From contig NZ_FXZD01000002.1 in the NCBI RefSeq assembly GCF_900169145.1, forward strand, positions 496,001 through 560,000: DNA of 64,000 bases. Reading direction: 5' to 3'. Every line of letters starts with the position of its first letter. Position 1 is the stretch's first letter. Position numbers and translations under genes: made by a program. Source of the stretch: Brevibacterium antiquum CNRZ 918 (GTDB lineage: Bacteria > Actinomycetota > Actinomycetes > Actinomycetales > Brevibacteriaceae). Positions 62,203 through 64,000 of this stretch are shown piece by piece. The notes under the pieces were generated by a model, which ran no database searches, had not been told where the DNA came from, and was given only the letters and a program-made list of their open reading frames with translations.

Positions 62203-63828
62203 GTGGGCATCAGGCGGAGTATTCAAGGTGGCGTCGTGGCGCTCGCCCTCGTTCTGTCGGGGTGTTCGTGGTCTGATTCGGACGGTACGTCGTCCTCGAG
62301 CCAGTCCCCGAAACCGAGCCCCACTCCGACCGAGTTCGAGCAGACTTTTGCCGGCGACGTGTCCGGTGAGGACGCGGTTGTCTCGGCGACCACCGACCGA
62401 ACGGGCCCGAGTCTCACGGCAGACAATGTCGGAGTCTCTTTCGAAGCGACCGACCTCGCTGATCCCAGGCTCGACCCGGCGCAGTCCAACCTCGACGAGC
62501 AGCTGAAATCCCTCGGTTCGCCGGCGCTGCGGTTCGGCGGCAATGCCCTCGATCGAAGAACGTTCTGGACGTCAAAAGGTGAGAAAGCGAAACATGGCGA
62601 GAAGGTCACCATCACCCCGGATGACCTCAAGCGGTTGAAGAAACTCGTCGACATCACCGGCTCGTCCGTCACCATCGGCATCCCCTTAGGTACCTACGAT
62701 CCGGGACGAGGAGCGGACATGGCCGCGCACGCGGTCGACATCCTCGGCGATTCTCTTGTCGGTCTGGCAATCGGCAACGAACCGAACGGGTACACCGTCA
62801 AGGATGTGCCCAGCGGTGCCGTGCGCGGCAAGGGCTGGAATAAGGACAAGTACGTCAAACAGCTTGAGGCGTATGCGAAGACCATCCATGCAAAGCGGCC
62901 CGATGCGCCGATCATCGGTCCCGATGTCTACGACGGGGCATGGATGGAGGCTTTTGCCAGCTCCGGGGTCAAGCATAAGAAGGCGATTTCGCAGCATTGG
63001 TATCAGCTCTACGAATGCGATTCGGCTCAGGTTCCGGGGCGGGGGCCGCAGGCGGCGAACCTCATCGATCCCTTGGCGAAGAAGGCGGCGAAGAAGAATC
63101 TCGGCATCGGCAAGTCGAAGGCTGACGCTGCGGATTTGCCGCTGTGGCTCGAGGAGACCGGGCCGACGAGCTGCCCGGGCACGAACGACACGTCACTGAC
63201 GAACGCGTCAGCGTTGTGGGCAGCCGATTACACGTTGTATGCGGCGACGCTCGGGGTCGAGCGGATGGCCATGCACTCGATGCTCGGGGCGTGCAATGGG
63301 GGAGCGCCGATGTCGCTCATCTGCGATCCGGCCGATCACGGGGACCGGTCGAACGCGTTTCAGGTGAGGCCGAATATGTTGGGGCTGCGGCTGTTGGTGC
63401 CGAGCCTCGGCGGGGAGTTTACGAAGACTTCGGTGTCTGGCGGCGGGAACATGAGCGCCTACACCGTGGTCAAGGACGACGGCAAGACTCTGGTGACGAC
63501 GGTGATCAACGCGAACGATGCGGCCTCGGTGGGTGGGAATCCCGTGACGCTGTCGGTGCCTTCGGAGTTCAGTGTGTCGTCGGCTTCGCAGGTGTTCGGG
63601 GAGTCGAACGACGTGAAGAGCGCTACTCAGGTGGTGCCGGCTAATCCGCTGACGGATGATGTGCCGTTCAGTGGGGATGGGGCGGGGGCTTCGGCGTCGG
63701 CTGGGGCTAGTCCGTCGGGTGGTTCCAGCTCGCCGCAGGCCACTGGCGGCATGGGTGACGACGGAAAGCTGCGGATCGATCTTGCCGGGAGTTCGATGAC
63801 CGTGTTTGTGATGTCCAAGAGAGAATAA
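62203..63828 (+). CDS. Secreted glycoside-hydrolase-like lipoprotein (GH79-like TIM barrel)
   Basis: About 541 residues from GTG 62203; the open frame reaches much further upstream, but only as antisense to the MFS gene. The signal is RRSIQGGVVALALVLSGC with lipobox LSGC, then a Ser/Pro/Thr linker. The body has SPALRFGGNALDRRTFW, LAIGNEPNGY near 190 with a candidate acid/base Glu, and LPLWLEETGPTSC near 314 with a candidate nucleophile Glu, a layout of clan GH-A enzymes such as GH79 glucuronidases. MLGLRLLVPSLGGEF and a C-terminal beta-domain follow, ending in SSMTVFVMSKRE. It may trim a uronic-acid-containing glycan such as one with ManNAcA; that link is speculative. Confidence 0.75.
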   Translation: MGIRRSIQGGVVALALVLSGCSWSDSDGTSSSSQSPKPSPTPTEFEQTFAGDVSGEDAVVSATTDRTGPSLTADNVGVSFEATDLADPRLDPAQSNLDEQLKSLGSPALRFGGNALDRRTFWTSKGEKAKHGEKVTITPDDLKRLKKLVDITGSSVTIGIPLGTYDPGRGADMAAHAVDILGDSLVGLAIGNEPNGYTVKDVPSGAVRGKGWNKDKYVKQLEAYAKTIHAKRPDAPIIGPDVYDGAWMEAFASSGVKHKKAISQHWYQLYECDSAQVPGRGPQAANLIDPLAKKAAKKNLGIGKSKADAADLPLWLEETGPTSCPGTNDTSLTNASALWAADYTLYAATLGVERMAMHSMLGACNGGAPMSLICDPADHGDRSNAFQVRPNMLGLRLLVPSLGGEFTKTSVSGGGNMSAYTVVKDDGKTLVTTVINANDAASVGGNPVTLSVPSEFSVSSASQVFGESNDVKSATQVVPANPLTDDVPFSGDGAGASASAGASPSGGSSSPQATGGMGDDGKLRIDLAGSSMTVFVMSKRE

Positions 63829-63881
63829 CTGAGCAGCGGGGCGGAGCCGAAAGAGGCCGTAATCATGTCCAGCTCACTGTA

Positions 63882-63925
63882 GATGTGATGCCCTGTCTTC
63901 CTGTCTGAAGGCAGGGCATCACATC
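63882..63925. terminator. Strong bidirectional hairpin terminator
   Basis: GATGTGATGCCCTG (63882-63895) pairs perfectly with 63912-63925; the stem continues through a G-T pair and CTTC/GAAG to a 6-nt loop, 19 bp in all. It lies between convergent genes, 54 bp past the lipoprotein stop and 15 bp past the stop of the gene entering from the right edge, so it probably serves both. Confidence 0.85.
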
Positions 63926-63939
63926 AAGAAGCAAGTTGC

Positions 63940-64000
63940 TCAGTGAACCTCAGCCGTTTCACTCTTGTCGGTTTCGGTGATCAGGAGACGTTTGGCGTCA
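63940..64000 (-). CDS. C-terminal end of a gene entering from the right edge
   Basis: The last 19 codons of a minus-strand frame read DAKRLLITETDKSETAEVH and end at a TGA at 63940-63942, followed by the shared terminator. Codon use is normal for the genome. Too short for a function. Confidence 0.45.
   Translation of the reverse strand, partial: DAKRLLITETDKSETAEVH

Overview
The window comes from a high-GC Gram-positive genome, most likely an actinomycete of the Micrococcales such as Brevibacterium. This is an inference from the GC-rich third codon positions, frequent GTG/TTG starts, actinobacterial-type FdxA, Pgm and LCP proteins, and the style of the insertion sequences. No rRNA, tRNA or CRISPR array was seen.

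Layout. 1-3136: the end of an MFS exporter, a second MFS gene and an LCP (LytR-CpsA-Psr) glycan ligase. 3260-6970: a visibly AT-richer insertion with two overlapping reverse transcriptase genes. It matches the two-RT anti-phage system DRT type 3 (Drt3a + Drt3b) and is followed by a structured non-coding segment with a CACACA tract and a long hairpin, the candidate DRT3 ncRNA. 7080-15896: ordinary metabolism, namely a small secreted protein, an XRE-cupin regulator with an MFS exporter and a divergent aminotransferase, ferredoxin, phosphoglucomutase, a rhodanese, a PNPOx-like stress protein and a ferredoxin-reductase-type flavoprotein. 15967-17620: a first polysaccharide ABC exporter. 17706-18620: a broken quinone oxidoreductase gene. 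18762-20737: an AlbA_2/Schlafen-type ATPase gene bracketed by two related palindromic sites. 20927-22924: acetoacetyl-CoA synthetase.

23119-57000 is a large cell-surface glycan locus. It has galU, divergent wecC/wecB (UDP-ManNAc/ManNAcA supply), three glycosyltransferases, a membrane CapD-type sugar-nucleotide dehydratase, a WecA/MraY-type initiating phosphosugar transferase, two GT4 enzymes and a second ABC exporter with an odd ATPase tail. The 3' part is AT-richer and probably strain-specific: two GSCV(S/T)RD (DUF6270-like) proteins, one split by a frameshift at a C-run, a GT2-TagF fusion, a DXD glycosyltransferase, unknown proteins, and a second TagF-like polymerase on the opposite strand. 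The pathway they suggest is: lipid-linked primer made by the WecA-like enzyme, extension by GTs and TagF-type glycerophosphate polymerases, ABC export, then attachment to peptidoglycan by LCP proteins. An intact IS1380-family element (50797-52509, 15-bp inverted repeats, 5-bp target duplication) sits in older transposon debris inside this locus.

57824-64000: a degenerate LCP-like protein without membrane anchor or catalytic arginines, a lipoprotein with a DUF3761-like tail, a 5'-truncated YceI protein with a Pro/Ala-rich tail, a YbfB-type MFS gene, a secreted glycoside-hydrolase-like lipoprotein, and the last codons of a gene running off the edge.
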